A stretch of 52,826 bases of DNA from CAYXPG01 sp964564845 (lineage in GTDB: Bacteria > Planctomycetota > Phycisphaerae > Sedimentisphaerales > Anaerobacaceae): positions 1-52,826 of the forward strand of contig CAZMCN010000002.1 in assembly GCA_964564845.1 (NCBI GenBank), given 5' to 3'. The position numbers and the translations under genes are program-made. Of this stretch, positions 24,579 to 33,735 are shown in pieces (positions within the stretch are counted from its first letter, which is position 1; each line of letters starts with the position of its first letter). Below the pieces are notes generated by a model, which was not told the DNA's origin, did no database searches, and saw only the letters and a list, made by a program, of their open reading frames with translations.

Positions 24579-25460
24579 ATGTGGATAAAGATGAAATCGA
24601 CTTGCGAAGGCTCGGCCGGCATGTTCATAAAGGGCGATAAGTACGACCTGCCGCCCGGTGTTGTCAAGCTGCTTCCTAAAGGCGAGTACGAAGATATCTG
24701 CGCCCCCTGGGACGAACACAAAGATGAAGATGCGGCCCGCCTGTACTCTCTGCAGGGCCAGTTGGAAGGCCTTCGGTCGAAGGCTGAGCGATTGGCAAAT
24801 GAAATCGAAGCCGACCGGCGGAAGGCCGACAAGCTCGTCGCCGAATCCGCCCAAACACAGGCCATTGCTGATGAGGCTGGAATAACAGCCAAAAAGGCTG
24901 TTGACGATGCTCAAAAAGAAAACGCCACTGATGACGACAAACGCGAAGCCCTTCGGATGGCACGCATTGACGAGATAAAAGATGCGCAGGATATGAAGGT
25001 TAAGGCCCTGCTGCAGGTCCAGCTCGCAGAAATCCGTCTTAAGGTGCTTGATGCCGGTGACGTCCAAACCGAAATCGAGCAGGTCGAATCTCAAATCGCC
25101 GAACTAACAGCCAAGGCCGCCGAGAAAAAGGCCAAGGCTGAAGCGGAGGCTAGGCCCAAGGCCGATGCCGAAGCAAAGGCAAAGGAAGATGTCGAATCAA
25201 AGGCCAAAGCCGCCGCCGAGGCCAAAGCAAAGAAAACCGCAGCCGCCCGGGCCGAGCTCGATAAGAAGGCTAAGGCCGGCGAAAAAGAAGCCGCCGACAA
25301 GCTGCTCGGCAATATTACCGATGTCGCCGACCCTCAGCCCGAAACTACAGATCAGGAAAAGGCAAAAGATAATGCAGGAAAAAAACAAACGCAAAAGCAA
25401 TCGGCCGACCGAAAGCCGAAAGGCCCAAAGAGCGCCAAAAGACAAACAGTTTCGCCCTGA
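24579..25460 (+). CDS. Ala/Lys-rich long coiled-coil phage protein
   Basis: This 293-residue protein has a short N-terminal domain (about 45 residues, including FIKGDKYDLPPGVVKLLPKG, of a type seen in small head proteins) and then a very long charged coiled coil, with repeated AEAKAK-like words between residues 180 and 230 as in TolA. The C-terminus is basic (KPKGPKSAKRQ). It lies between head and connector genes. It may be a head fibre, scaffold or DNA-binding virion protein; no family recognised. The repeat-rich section could expand and contract. Confidence 0.6.
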   Translation: MWIKMKSTCEGSAGMFIKGDKYDLPPGVVKLLPKGEYEDICAPWDEHKDEDAARLYSLQGQLEGLRSKAERLANEIEADRRKADKLVAESAQTQAIADEAGITAKKAVDDAQKENATDDDKREALRMARIDEIKDAQDMKVKALLQVQLAEIRLKVLDAGDVQTEIEQVESQIAELTAKAAEKKAKAEAEARPKADAEAKAKEDVESKAKAAAEAKAKKTAAARAELDKKAKAGEKEAADKLLGNITDVADPQPETTDQEKAKDNAGKKQTQKQSADRKPKGPKSAKRQTVSP

Positions 25461-25530
25461 AAAGCCGGCCGGTAACTACCGTACAAAGTAGCTTTAACAA
25501 GCAGTTAAATCTTTTTTAAGGAGCCGTGAT

Positions 25531-25737
25531 ATGGCTAAAAAAAAGAGTGTGCCAAACTCTTATATCACCAACATGGAACACTTGCTCAAGCTGGAAAGGA
25601 ACCGCCTTGCTGTTATAAAAAATAGTCTCAAGGGTGATAAGCGTGAGCATGATTTACTTACGAAACAAATCAAGCTCCGGGAGAAATACGTAGAGCTCGT
25701 TAAGGCCTCTATCGAATTAGGTGTCAAGCCGATTTAA
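25531..25737 (+). CDS. Small unknown helical phage protein
   Basis: This 68-residue protein follows an AAGGAG ribosome binding site. It is basic at the start (AKKKSVPNSY) and then forms one long amphipathic helix (LKLERNRLAVIKNSLKGDKR). No family recognised. It sits between the coiled-coil gene and the head-tail connector gene in the structural arm. Confidence 0.6.
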   Translation: MAKKKSVPNSYITNMEHLLKLERNRLAVIKNSLKGDKREHDLLTKQIKLREKYVELVKASIELGVKPI

Positions 25738-25788
25738 AGGCCTACAAAAAAGACCACAACATATAATCTGTGTAACAGGTATGTAAAA

Positions 25789-26742
25789 ATGGGTGAATTA
25801 GTCTCTAAAACATCTTCGGCCGTCGCCGTCGATGAGAACCTGACCACTCTTATTGACTGGGTCAATATCGAGCATGTCTCCGGCTTTACTGTAATTATAG
25901 ATAACGCCGGCGGCGGTAGTGCCGACGACATTACCGATGTCCAGATAGATACCTCCAATGATGGTGGTACCACGGTAAGTACCGACCAGCACGCCGGCGT
26001 GCCCGCCGTCCCTATCGCTTCGGCCAAGGCCTCCGTAGGCACCTTTACCGAAACTGCTAATTTCGTCCGCGTCCGCGCCCTCTGCGCAGCCGGCACCGAT
26101 ACCACCGCCGATGTTGTTCTGCTGGCTGATACGGCTGCCGCCCGGATCTGTACGCTTACCGATGTAAAGGACCGGCTCGGCTTATCTACTACCGACCACG
26201 ACTCGATGCTCTGTCGATTAATCTTGAACCTGGAAGACATCTTTAATTCCTATTGCTCGAGGACCCTCATCCTGAACTCTGTCGATGTCACCGAGTACTA
26301 TACCGGCGGCAGCGCCCACCTGAAACTCAAGCGATATCCGGTAGTCTCGATTACCTCTATCAAGGTTGCAGTCGATTACGATTTTACCTCGGCGACCGCT
26401 TTAACCGCCGACTCCGATTACCGCCTCATCGACGGCGGCAAAAAAGGTATTTTATACAGGCTTTATTCTAACTGGTACGAGTTCGACGACTCCATCCAGG
26501 TAATCTATAAGGGCGGCTATTGCTCCGCCGGCCAGACGCCTGGCAGTGGTGAATTTGCACTGCCGAACGATTTGCGAGAGGCGGCCATCGAGCAGGTATC
26601 GTTTTTATTCAAGAGAAGGGACGATATCGGCCTGGCCTCCGTTGGCTTCGAAGGAGGCTCAATCAATAAATTTTCACCGATGGATTTACTGCCTATGGTT
26701 CAGAAGGTTTTGGATGATTACGTAAGGCGCAGCCTGCCATGA
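25789..26742 (+). CDS. Head-tail connector, HK97 gp6-like, with extra N-terminal domain
   Basis: The 317-residue protein has two parts. Residues 1-115 are beta-rich with an acidic Thr/Ala composition (SGFTVIIDNAGGGSADDITD), like a small structural or fibre-type domain. From about residue 120 it matches the gp6-type connector: CTLTDVKDRLGLSTTDHDS, LILNLEDIFNSYCSRTL, then YPVVSITSIKV, and ALPNDLREAAIEQVSFLFK near the end. The connector forms a ring below the portal. The usual family length is 100-200 residues, so the extra N-terminal domain looks like a fusion. It ends with a four-base overlap to the next gene. Confidence 0.7.
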   Translation: MGELVSKTSSAVAVDENLTTLIDWVNIEHVSGFTVIIDNAGGGSADDITDVQIDTSNDGGTTVSTDQHAGVPAVPIASAKASVGTFTETANFVRVRALCAAGTDTTADVVLLADTAAARICTLTDVKDRLGLSTTDHDSMLCRLILNLEDIFNSYCSRTLILNSVDVTEYYTGGSAHLKLKRYPVVSITSIKVAVDYDFTSATALTADSDYRLIDGGKKGILYRLYSNWYEFDDSIQVIYKGGYCSAGQTPGSGEFALPNDLREAAIEQVSFLFKRRDDIGLASVGFEGGSINKFSPMDLLPMVQKVLDDYVRRSLP

Positions 26743-27326
26743 TGATTCAATTACAGATGGGTCCGAATTTTGTGAAGGCAGTCGATGAGCTGTCCTCAAT
26801 GGGCACCGCCGTAATCGAGGCCTGCTCGGAGGGCCTGGCCGTCGGCGTCAAAACCGCTGCAAGTAATGTAAGTAAAAATTACCTGAGCGGCCAGTCTTTG
26901 AAGCGCCGCACCGGCGCCCTCGCCCGCGCGGTCGATGGCTGGCTGGCCGGCCCTCTCGATGGTGTCGTCGGCGTCCGGCCTAATGCCGCAGTTGATAAAT
27001 ATAAATGGCTGCTGACTGACGAGTCCAGGACCATCACTCCGAAGAAGGCCAAGTTCCTTACGATTCCGATTGGCGAGGGTCTGACCGGCGCCGGTGTCGC
27101 CCGGTACAAATCGCCGAGGGACGTCCCCGGCGGTTTCTTCGTTAAGACCGGCGGCAAATTACTGTTCGGTTACAAGAAGGGCAAACGCGGCAAGTTCCGT
27201 CCGCTCTTTGTCCTCGTCAAAAGTGTATTCGTCCAGGGATCGGGCGCCCTTTACGATGGCGTCACCGATTCGCTCGATGACATCTCCGGCGAGATTGAGG
27301 CCCGGATTGACAGAAAAGTAGGATAA
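26739..27326 (+). CDS. Tail completion protein, HK97 gp10-like
   Basis: This 195-residue protein overlaps the connector gene by four bases (ATGA). It has the composition and motif order of gp10-type neck or tail completion proteins: helical start, GQSLKRRTGALARAVDG in the centre, a GVVGVRPNAAVDKYKWLLTD strand region and a basic stretch GYKKGKRGKFRPLFVLVK. Such proteins join tail to head. Order connector, completion, terminator and tube fits. Confidence 0.65.
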   Translation: MMIQLQMGPNFVKAVDELSSMGTAVIEACSEGLAVGVKTAASNVSKNYLSGQSLKRRTGALARAVDGWLAGPLDGVVGVRPNAAVDKYKWLLTDESRTITPKKAKFLTIPIGEGLTGAGVARYKSPRDVPGGFFVKTGGKLLFGYKKGKRGKFRPLFVLVKSVFVQGSGALYDGVTDSLDDISGEIEARIDRKVG

Positions 27327-27330
27327 TTTT

Positions 27331-27807
27331 ATGGCAAACGATAGCGGACTAATGGCGAAGCTCGAACAGTGGATGGCCGATACGCTTGCAGCGTTAACTT
27401 CCGGCGGCGAAGCTGTCTTTAAGACCGCCGATGTCTGGAAGCACCAGGTAGCGGTCACCGCCGGCGGTATAGAGGCCTTCGAACGCTACGCCCCCTTTGC
27501 CTTCGTCGCTTACCAATCGACCGATACCGCCCGCGAAGGTGATAACGACCTCCGGCAGGTCCTCGAGTTCGCCGTCCTCATCGGCGTTGTAAGTAAGAGC
27601 AAAGGTGTAGCGAGAACGGGCAACACCAGGAACCTCGGCACCAGTAAGATTCGCGACCTGGTAATCGCCGCCTTCGACCAGCAGCGGCCTGATGATGTGA
27701 GTATCGTGTGCGATGAATTTTATTATACCGGCGGCGCTGAAGTGCTCGATTCACCGAAGCGTCACGCCCTGCAGATGAATTTTGAAGTCAGTCAGTTAAC
27801 GACTTAA
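27331..27807 (+). CDS. Tail terminator-like protein (gp37/minor tail type)
   Basis: This 158-residue protein lies between the completion protein and the tube protein, the usual place of the tail terminator. It has alternating strand/helix structure (AVLIGVVSKSKGVARTG, RDLVIAAFDQQRPDDVS) and ends in a strand ending QMNFEVSQLTT, like terminator and Mu gp37-type proteins. It is not a clear sequence match to any one family, so this is a call from context and length. Confidence 0.55.
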   Translation: MANDSGLMAKLEQWMADTLAALTSGGEAVFKTADVWKHQVAVTAGGIEAFERYAPFAFVAYQSTDTAREGDNDLRQVLEFAVLIGVVSKSKGVARTGNTRNLGTSKIRDLVIAAFDQQRPDDVSIVCDEFYYTGGAEVLDSPKRHALQMNFEVSQLTT

Positions 27808-27829
27808 CCCCTTTTTAGGAGGCCATAAT

Positions 27830-28732
27830 ATGGCTACTGTAAACATGCGATTGGGTCTGCCTCAGGCCATGACAATCAACGGCGTCGACGCCGGCGGCCT
27901 GATGACGGCTGTCATCCAGTGCGGCTACGAGAATATTATGCGCTCGGCACCGGATGGTCTCGAGGTCGGCCTCAAAGACAAGGAAGTCCAGTTTGTTCGC
28001 GGCACTATCGTCACCCAGGACTGGGTCGAGGCGGTGAACCTCTTAACCGGCGCAGTCGGTACTTATATCTTCTACGAGCGCAAGAGCGGCGTCGCCGCCG
28101 CCACCGGCTACGTTAAGCACACGCTCACCAACCCTGTCATTCATCGTGTCGCCATCGGCATAACCAAGGGCGGTTATGCAGTTGTCACTTTTGATTTCGA
28201 GTGCCGTGCCGCCGATGAGACTAAGACTATCGCCGATATGTGGGCGCTTCTCGACAGCCAGGCCGCCCCGACTTACGTCTCGGCAGCCAGAGGCGGCTAT
28301 CGTGTCGAAAGTGCCGCCCACGGCGGCTCTATTGACATCTATCACGTCACGGCCTTTGATTTCACGCTGACGCTTCCCCTTATAAAGGCCTGCAACGACG
28401 CCGACGTCGCCTATACCTGTGTCGATGCCCGTCTTGACGGCCTGACGGCCGGCGGCTCTATCAGTTTCCAGTGCGGCGAAATCACCGGTGCTATTCTCAC
28501 CTGCCAGGAGCTGATCGCCGCCTCGGCGGCGGCGTTGGTCCTGGTTGTTACACAGGGCGGGGGTGCCGCCGACAAAACTATAACAATTGCCGGCTGCGAT
28601 TTCAGTAATATCGGCAGCTCTTCAAGTGTCGGCGCCCCGTTTACTGAATACAGCGCTGCCTTTGATGTCGCCAATGATACCGGTACCCAGCTGACCCTCT
28701 CCGGCGACAATAAGATTATTACCATAGCATAA
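27830..28732 (+). CDS. Major tail tube protein
   Basis: This 300-residue protein is preceded by AGGAGG and begins MATVNMRLGLPQAMTINGVD. The N-terminal 150 residues look like a tube protein of siphoviruses (LEVGLKDKEVQFVRGTI, NPVIHRVAIGITKGGYAVVT). The C-terminal 150 residues repeat a similar strand pattern ending in an Ala/Gly-rich domain that could be an Ig-like surface domain. It precedes the tape measure gene. No sheath gene accompanies it, so the tail is probably non-contractile. Confidence 0.65.
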   Translation: MATVNMRLGLPQAMTINGVDAGGLMTAVIQCGYENIMRSAPDGLEVGLKDKEVQFVRGTIVTQDWVEAVNLLTGAVGTYIFYERKSGVAAATGYVKHTLTNPVIHRVAIGITKGGYAVVTFDFECRAADETKTIADMWALLDSQAAPTYVSAARGGYRVESAAHGGSIDIYHVTAFDFTLTLPLIKACNDADVAYTCVDARLDGLTAGGSISFQCGEITGAILTCQELIAASAAALVLVVTQGGGAADKTITIAGCDFSNIGSSSSVGAPFTEYSAAFDVANDTGTQLTLSGDNKIITIA

Positions 28733-28750
28733 ATCACGTGCAGCGATATA

Positions 28751-28774
28751 CGAGATACGAGATACGAATAAATG
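28751..28774 (+). repeat. GATACGA repeat leader before the tape measure gene
   Basis: The leader consists of the word GATACGA three times with a shared tail GATACGAATAAATGGC that runs into the start codon. The same 25-of-26-base leader occurs before the gene at 30457. It seems to be a duplicated 5' untranslated region of unknown role. Confidence 0.75.
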
Positions 28775-30379
28775 GCCAAAGACATTAACATACACGTAAA
28801 GGCCAAGGACACCGGCCGTACCAAGCAGCAGCTTGATGATGTCGGCCGGTCTGCAAAAGACGTCGGAACGAAGACTGCCGAAGGTTCCAAGCAGGCCACC
28901 GCTGCCACTGACAAAACAACACAGAAGCTTTCCGGTATGGGGAAAATCCTGGGAACCTTAAAAAGCCAGGTAATGGCTTTTATAGGTGCATGGCTTGGTC
29001 TTCAAGCTGTAATAAAGGTAGTCACCTATCTTATCCAAAAGCTCGAGCGTATCCAGCAGCTTCAAAGAGAAATCTACGAGAAGTCGCTCAGCTTCGCCGA
29101 AATCGGCCAGGCCCTCGAGTTTCAGACCGGCACCAAAGGCCGTCAGCAGCACTGGGCTACCCAGGCAGCCGGCCTGCAGGCCGCAGGAGGCCTTGCCTCT
29201 CCTGCAGTCGCCCAGCAGATGCTTATTTCAATGGACATTGCCTTTGCGGCCCAGGGCGGCATCAAGAGTCCTCAGGTGATGGGTGTCGCCGGCCAGCTCG
29301 CTCCTTTTGTCGGCGCCGCCGGTCTCGGCCCTTCTGAGGTCAGTCAATTATTTAAATTTGCAGGCACAGCCGGCATCGCCCCAACAACCGCCGCATATAA
29401 ACAGTATTTTGCACAATTACAGGCAGCCTATACTGCCAGTCAATCTACAGATTTCGGCCAGTTTCTCTCGGGTGCTCAAAAAGGCGTTACTGAATATATA
29501 ACGCAGGGGGGAACTCTGGGTGAAGGCTTAAGCGCCTACGGCGGCGCCGTCGCTGTTACGGCCAGTGAGAACTTAGCTGCTACACTCGTTGAGCAGACTG
29601 CACGTTTGTCCAGTGGTGCCTATGCGAGACCTCGTCAGGCGATTGAGAGGGGTCTTGGTGTAAGATGGGAAGCCCTCTCGATGAATGAAAGGATGGATGC
29701 CCTCTTGAAATACGTCGGTGGCATCCCCCAATCCCGCCGGTCTCAGGTCCTCGCCGAACAGGGCTTTCCAGTGGAGCTTACAACCGGAATCGGCAAGATG
29801 ATTACGCCAGGAGCTATGCAGACAATGGCCGCCACGCGAGAAGCTGTCGCAGGTGCTTCTGCCGCCGATGTAGATGCACAGACACAAGCCTATTTAGAAT
29901 CAACGTTAGGAAAAGCAAAAGCTGGTGAGGCCGGTAGGGCGGCTAAAACTATCGAGGCCGGCCCCGAATTCGCATCCTGGCAGGAGAGATTAAAAACCGC
30001 CAGAGCTGAACATGAGATTCTTGTCGGTAAAGGCGAAGACCGCTGGATACGTGATAAGGTTGAGCCTTATGTCATGGCTGTCGAAGACCTGCAAAAAGAA
30101 ATCACTGCCTTCGAACCCCGCACGGAAGAGGAGCGTCTTAGAAAAGAAGAACTGCTTTTTATAATTAAATCATCAATGATGATGCCGACAGGTCTGCTAA
30201 CACAATTTTTGGGTACAGCAGGACAGGTTGGCGGTTTAGGTTATAAATGGACAGGAGAATTTGAAGCCCTTCAGCAGCCCGTAATTATAAATGACAGTTC
30301 CGTTAAGTATTATCCGCGAGTTGGCACCGATGACACAGGCAGGGGCCCGCGTGCTATTCCCCCGGGCGTTGTACCGTAA
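28772..30379 (+). CDS. Tail tape measure protein
   Basis: This 535-residue protein has tape-measure features: a charged coiled N-terminus (DINIHVKAKDTGRTKQQLDD), a hydrophobic membrane-like stretch near residue 70 (VMAFIGAWLGLQAVIKVV), then Gly/Ala-rich helical repeats (GVAGQLAPFVGAAGLG). Tape measure length sets tail length; at about 0.15 nm per residue this would give a tail near 80 nm. It is short for the family but plausible. The start codon follows a repeated GATACGA leader. Confidence 0.75.
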   Translation: MAKDINIHVKAKDTGRTKQQLDDVGRSAKDVGTKTAEGSKQATAATDKTTQKLSGMGKILGTLKSQVMAFIGAWLGLQAVIKVVTYLIQKLERIQQLQREIYEKSLSFAEIGQALEFQTGTKGRQQHWATQAAGLQAAGGLASPAVAQQMLISMDIAFAAQGGIKSPQVMGVAGQLAPFVGAAGLGPSEVSQLFKFAGTAGIAPTTAAYKQYFAQLQAAYTASQSTDFGQFLSGAQKGVTEYITQGGTLGEGLSAYGGAVAVTASENLAATLVEQTARLSSGAYARPRQAIERGLGVRWEALSMNERMDALLKYVGGIPQSRRSQVLAEQGFPVELTTGIGKMITPGAMQTMAATREAVAGASAADVDAQTQAYLESTLGKAKAGEAGRAAKTIEAGPEFASWQERLKTARAEHEILVGKGEDRWIRDKVEPYVMAVEDLQKEITAFEPRTEEERLRKEELLFIIKSSMMMPTGLLTQFLGTAGQVGGLGYKWTGEFEALQQPVIINDSSVKYYPRVGTDDTGRGPRAIPPGVVP

Positions 30380-30459
30380 TTGAAAGTTGAGAGTTGAAAG
30401 TTGAAAGTTGAAATCGATTCACGATTCACAAGATACGAGATGCGAGATACGAATAAATG
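30380..30459 (+). repeat. GTTGAAA tandem repeat and GATACGA leader copy
   Basis: About five units of a 7-bp word (TGAAAGT, one TGAGAGT) run from 30380 to 30413, then CGATTCA twice, then the leader copy ending at the ATG at 30457. It forms a short block of simple repeats in an otherwise compact operon. Confidence 0.75.
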
Positions 30460-30849
30460 GCTGATTTAGCAACTATTTTCGGAAGTGCTATTAAGGTCGG
30501 CGTCCAGCCCCGCCAGTCGGAGCGCCAGTACGCCGGCTTCCCCGGCGCCCACGGTGTTACCTCCATGGCAATGGGCACTCGCGGCCGCCAGCTCATAATA
30601 TCCGGCACTTTTTACCAGGCTGGCGGCAGTTACGCCGCAGCCCGCGCCGCCCTTCAGACCGCTATCGATGTTATTGAGACTTATTTGTGGGCGGCATCCG
30701 CCGACTACACTTATGGCAACGAGACTTATTACAACGTCGTCTTTGATAAGCTCTCTCTCGTTCCTGACGCCCAGGGTAAATTCTTTCACTGGAACGCCGG
30801 CGGCTACGTCACCGCTAATTTTGTCTGTTACGGACGTGTTTTGATATGA
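30457..30849 (+). CDS. Tail-tip or tail assembly protein
   Basis: This 130-residue protein sits directly after the tape measure gene and overlaps the next gene by four bases. It is beta-rich (GRQLIISGTFYQAGG, TYGNETYYNVVFDKLSLVPD) and is composed like distal tail or tail-tip proteins. The position is right for a distal tail or DNA-circularisation-type protein; family not recognised. Confidence 0.55.
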   Translation: MADLATIFGSAIKVGVQPRQSERQYAGFPGAHGVTSMAMGTRGRQLIISGTFYQAGGSYAAARAALQTAIDVIETYLWAASADYTYGNETYYNVVFDKLSLVPDAQGKFFHWNAGGYVTANFVCYGRVLI

Positions 30850-33020
30850 CGGTAAAGAACGATCACAAAAAGTTGAACCGATTCGCCCAGCGATTGGTTG
30901 TTGAATACAAAAAGGCCTCGGGCTCACCGCCCGATTTCGCCCTGTCCTGGCAGCCTTTGTGGTCGGCCAAGGTCGACCGCATAACAATCAACAGGGCCGG
31001 CAGCTCTTCGGTGGCCGTTATCTGGTTCCCTAACCTTCGATGGGACGAGGGCATCTCTCTTGCCTGGGGCGATATGGTCCGCATCCGCACCGACCACCGC
31101 TTGGAACACAAAAGGACCGTTCTTTTCAAGGGTTTTGTCACCAACTATATGAGCGGCTATTGCGGCGGCTCCGATAAGGCCAACACCTCTTACGAGCGCA
31201 ACGCCGTCGCCTGCTCCGATTTCCGCTGGCTGCTGCGGGTAACCTCTCCGGTATTCGGCCAGATCGCTCGCGGCCCCGATGACTATACCGGTTACGGTAC
31301 GCCGAGCCAGACCGCTATCAGCGGCTCCTACACGTATCTGTCCGGCCGGCGTGTAATATTCAACCCCGGCGGACTTGGCAACTGCGACCGGACCGAGCTT
31401 GCTTTTACCAACCCCCTCGATTTAAGCACCTGTAATATTCCAATATTCTGCAACACCGGCGACGGCGATTTATGGACCGCCCGCAAGATGCTCCGTTACG
31501 TCTTGAGCCCGATTTACAACCTCGCTTATAGATATTTTCCTATCCCCGACCCGAATGACCTGGCCGGTCTCGCTCACGCAGATTTCGACAAGGTCTTATT
31601 CAACACTGTCGCCGACGGCCTTAACGTCATCGAGGCCGTATCTTCTATTTGTCGTCATGTTGGCTGGGACTTCCGCGAGGATTATTCCAACGATGATACG
31701 GTCTCTCTTGTTTTCTTTAAGCCCGGTTCGGCCTCCAGCTACAGCCGTTCATCCTCCAGTCAGACCATTCTGCACCACCTCTATTGCCCTCCGGCAGGCG
31801 AGAGCATCGCCGCCGCCGTCGCCGCCGGCAGAAAGATATTATGGCACATGGATCTCGCCGAGGACATCGCCGCCGTTATCAATAAGCCCTGGGGCTTCGG
31901 CGCCCCGCACCGTTTCGAGTTCACCGCCGAATTGGTCCCCGCCTGGCTCGATTCCCGCCTTGAGCCTGACACGTCAGAAGACAATAGCCGCCTCTTCCTT
32001 ACCGAGGCCGCTCTGCAGTCTATTACCGATCCGAACTCTTACAGTTATTATAAATACTATCATCCGAGAGGTTCGGCCTTCCTTCGTGATGTCGGCCGCA
32101 AATGGGCCTTGAACGAGGCCGGCTCTTACACTGATGCCGATACTTACGACAGGGGCGTTCCCTTTGACTTTGCCGATGTAATTGACGATGAATACATCAA
32201 AGATGCCGACTCCGGCAAGAGGCGTTACGCCCCCTTTAACAGGCAGTTATTACCCTGTCTAACGCTCGATAAAGATAGTGTAAATTCCGTAGGTATCAAG
32301 GTCGAGTTCAGTTTTGACGGCGGCAAGAACTGGCAGGTAATCACCGCCTCTATCAGCTCTCTCCGTTCCGAGGCCGGTATCTATATCAATGAGGCCAATT
32401 TGGCTGAGATGGTCGACCAGGCCGAGGGCAAAATCGAAGGTGGCGCTCTGGATGGTGTCCAGCTCAATTTATGGAGCTCGTTATGTGATGACAAGTTAAG
32501 CAATCGAAGTTTCAAAGATGGCAACTGGAAGACCCGCGTCCGTGTCACCGCCTCCGTCCAGCTCGACAGCCGGCTCGGCTTAAAGGCATCGCCCGCCTCT
32601 CCCACAGTGGGCTCACCCTTCCATCATTCGCAGTTGTATGATTTCTCCGAGAAATACGGCATCGAGAAGCGCACCACTTCGAGCTCATTTTCCACCAGCT
32701 CACTACCCGCCGCTGAGAAGGGCACCGATGAGTGGTTCGATAAGCACTTGGAGGCCATAAGGGATGCCAACCAGGATATGAGTATCAGCGGCGCCTTTAC
32801 CCTGGAGCGATTGTGGCTGGGCGAGGGCGGAGGCTCGCCCGCCTTCTGTCTGGGCGATGGCATCGAGAAGATTGCCGGCAGGGAGTACCCGTTAAGTATC
32901 CAGCTCTCCGGCAGCACTGTCATCTGCCCGGAGATCTGCCAGATAATATACCTGCCCGATAAGCAGAAGATGAAATTAATCACTCGCGATTTACGTTTCG
33001 CAGAGGATGTTCTGATATGA
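30846..33020 (+). CDS. Large tail-tip or baseplate hub protein
   Basis: This 724-residue protein is the largest after the portal fusion. The first 140 residues (ALSWQPLWSAKVDRITINR, SSSVAVIWFPNLRWDEG, DMVRIRTDHRLEHKRT) have the strand pattern of hub proteins that begin with a gp27-like fold. The central part contains a long helical/beta region (VADGLNVIEAVSSICRHVGW, typical of hub domains), and the C-terminus binds near the tail tip. It overlaps the gene before by four bases and the next by four. Probably the tail hub or a receptor-contact base. Confidence 0.6.
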   Translation: MTVKNDHKKLNRFAQRLVVEYKKASGSPPDFALSWQPLWSAKVDRITINRAGSSSVAVIWFPNLRWDEGISLAWGDMVRIRTDHRLEHKRTVLFKGFVTNYMSGYCGGSDKANTSYERNAVACSDFRWLLRVTSPVFGQIARGPDDYTGYGTPSQTAISGSYTYLSGRRVIFNPGGLGNCDRTELAFTNPLDLSTCNIPIFCNTGDGDLWTARKMLRYVLSPIYNLAYRYFPIPDPNDLAGLAHADFDKVLFNTVADGLNVIEAVSSICRHVGWDFREDYSNDDTVSLVFFKPGSASSYSRSSSSQTILHHLYCPPAGESIAAAVAAGRKILWHMDLAEDIAAVINKPWGFGAPHRFEFTAELVPAWLDSRLEPDTSEDNSRLFLTEAALQSITDPNSYSYYKYYHPRGSAFLRDVGRKWALNEAGSYTDADTYDRGVPFDFADVIDDEYIKDADSGKRRYAPFNRQLLPCLTLDKDSVNSVGIKVEFSFDGGKNWQVITASISSLRSEAGIYINEANLAEMVDQAEGKIEGGALDGVQLNLWSSLCDDKLSNRSFKDGNWKTRVRVTASVQLDSRLGLKASPASPTVGSPFHHSQLYDFSEKYGIEKRTTSSSFSTSSLPAAEKGTDEWFDKHLEAIRDANQDMSISGAFTLERLWLGEGGGSPAFCLGDGIEKIAGREYPLSIQLSGSTVICPEICQIIYLPDKQKMKLITRDLRFAEDVLI

Positions 33021-33487
33021 GTGCTATTGTAACCATAAGTTTCGTTGTCGGTGTCGGCTATCTGCCCGGCGATTACGCTGTGCTGTTCGGCAATGATGGC
33101 AGTGGCGACGTCGACTACAATACCCCGCTGTCGGGCGAGCTTCCTCTGTACCCTAACGGTGCCGGCATTTACGGATTCGGCCGGGCACCCTGGGGCCGCT
33201 TTTACTGGGGACGGGCCTTTAGTATGAAGGCCCCCGGCTTCGGCCACCTGCCTTTCGGCCGGTTCCCCTGGGGCTGTGGCTCGGCCGTTGTGCAGGCAAC
33301 GCACGAGGTATTCGATTGCGGCGATTATAAGTTTGCCTTCGGCTGTTACGACCAGCTTGGCAACGCCCATTCGGGCTCGCCCGAGGAGATCTGTGCCGAG
33401 ATCCACATCGCCCCGGACTCACCCGAAGGCCTGACTCGAGTCAGTTACAACAAAACTACTGATGTTTTGATATTAGCAGCAGCATGA
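33017..33487 (+). CDS. Gly/Trp-rich terminal tail protein
   Basis: This 156-residue protein is the last gene of the rightward structural arm. The N-terminus (TISFVVGVGYLPGDYAVLFG) recurs in the chimeric gene at 34871. The central part is Gly, Pro, Trp and Phe rich (GFGRAPWGRFYWGRAFSM, HLPFGRFPWGCG) and resembles adhesin-like repeats, followed by an ordinary strand-rich end (EVFDCGDYKFAFGCYDQ). A tail-tip or receptor-contact role is likely. Family not recognised. Confidence 0.6.
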   Translation: MSAIVTISFVVGVGYLPGDYAVLFGNDGSGDVDYNTPLSGELPLYPNGAGIYGFGRAPWGRFYWGRAFSMKAPGFGHLPFGRFPWGCGSAVVQATHEVFDCGDYKFAFGCYDQLGNAHSGSPEEICAEIHIAPDSPEGLTRVSYNKTTDVLILAAA

Positions 33488-33528
33488 CCTTACAGCCCTG
33501 ACAGTACGCTCTTTGACAAGTTAATAGT

Positions 33529-33735
33529 TTACTTGGCTTTAGGAAAGTGCAGCCGTGCACCTAATGCGTTGAGTATGAGCTGTAGATTGGCGGCGGTCAT
33601 CTCGCTGCGGCCTGACAAATAATTGTCAATCGCCGCAGTTGTTATTTGGTAATTGAGTTCTTTAGCTAGAGCGTAGCCGCTGTTGATTTCGAGTTGTTTC
33701 ATCCTTTTTTTGAGCTGTTGGCGAAAGTCAATCAT
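33529..33735 (-). CDS. XRE-type helix-turn-helix regulator, last gene of a three-gene operon
   Basis: This 68-residue protein starts at 33735 with GGAGG seven bases upstream and overlaps the stop of the preceding gene. It has an XRE-type DNA-binding fold with helices reading QQLKKRMKQLEINSG, YALAKELNYQITTAA and IDNYLSGRSEMTAANLQLI. Small regulators in last place after unknown acidic genes are typical of anti-CRISPR-associated (Aca) repressors, which autoregulate their operon. An inverted repeat overlaps the promoter of this operon (34715-34744). Confidence 0.7.
   Translation of the reverse strand: MIDFRQQLKKRMKQLEINSGYALAKELNYQITTAAIDNYLSGRSEMTAANLQLILNALGARLHFPKAK

Noticed and set aside
24207..25094. 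Long minus-strand frame of 295 residues
   Set aside because: It is antisense to the coiled-coil and decoration genes; its openness is explained by the repetitive codons of the coiled-coil gene.
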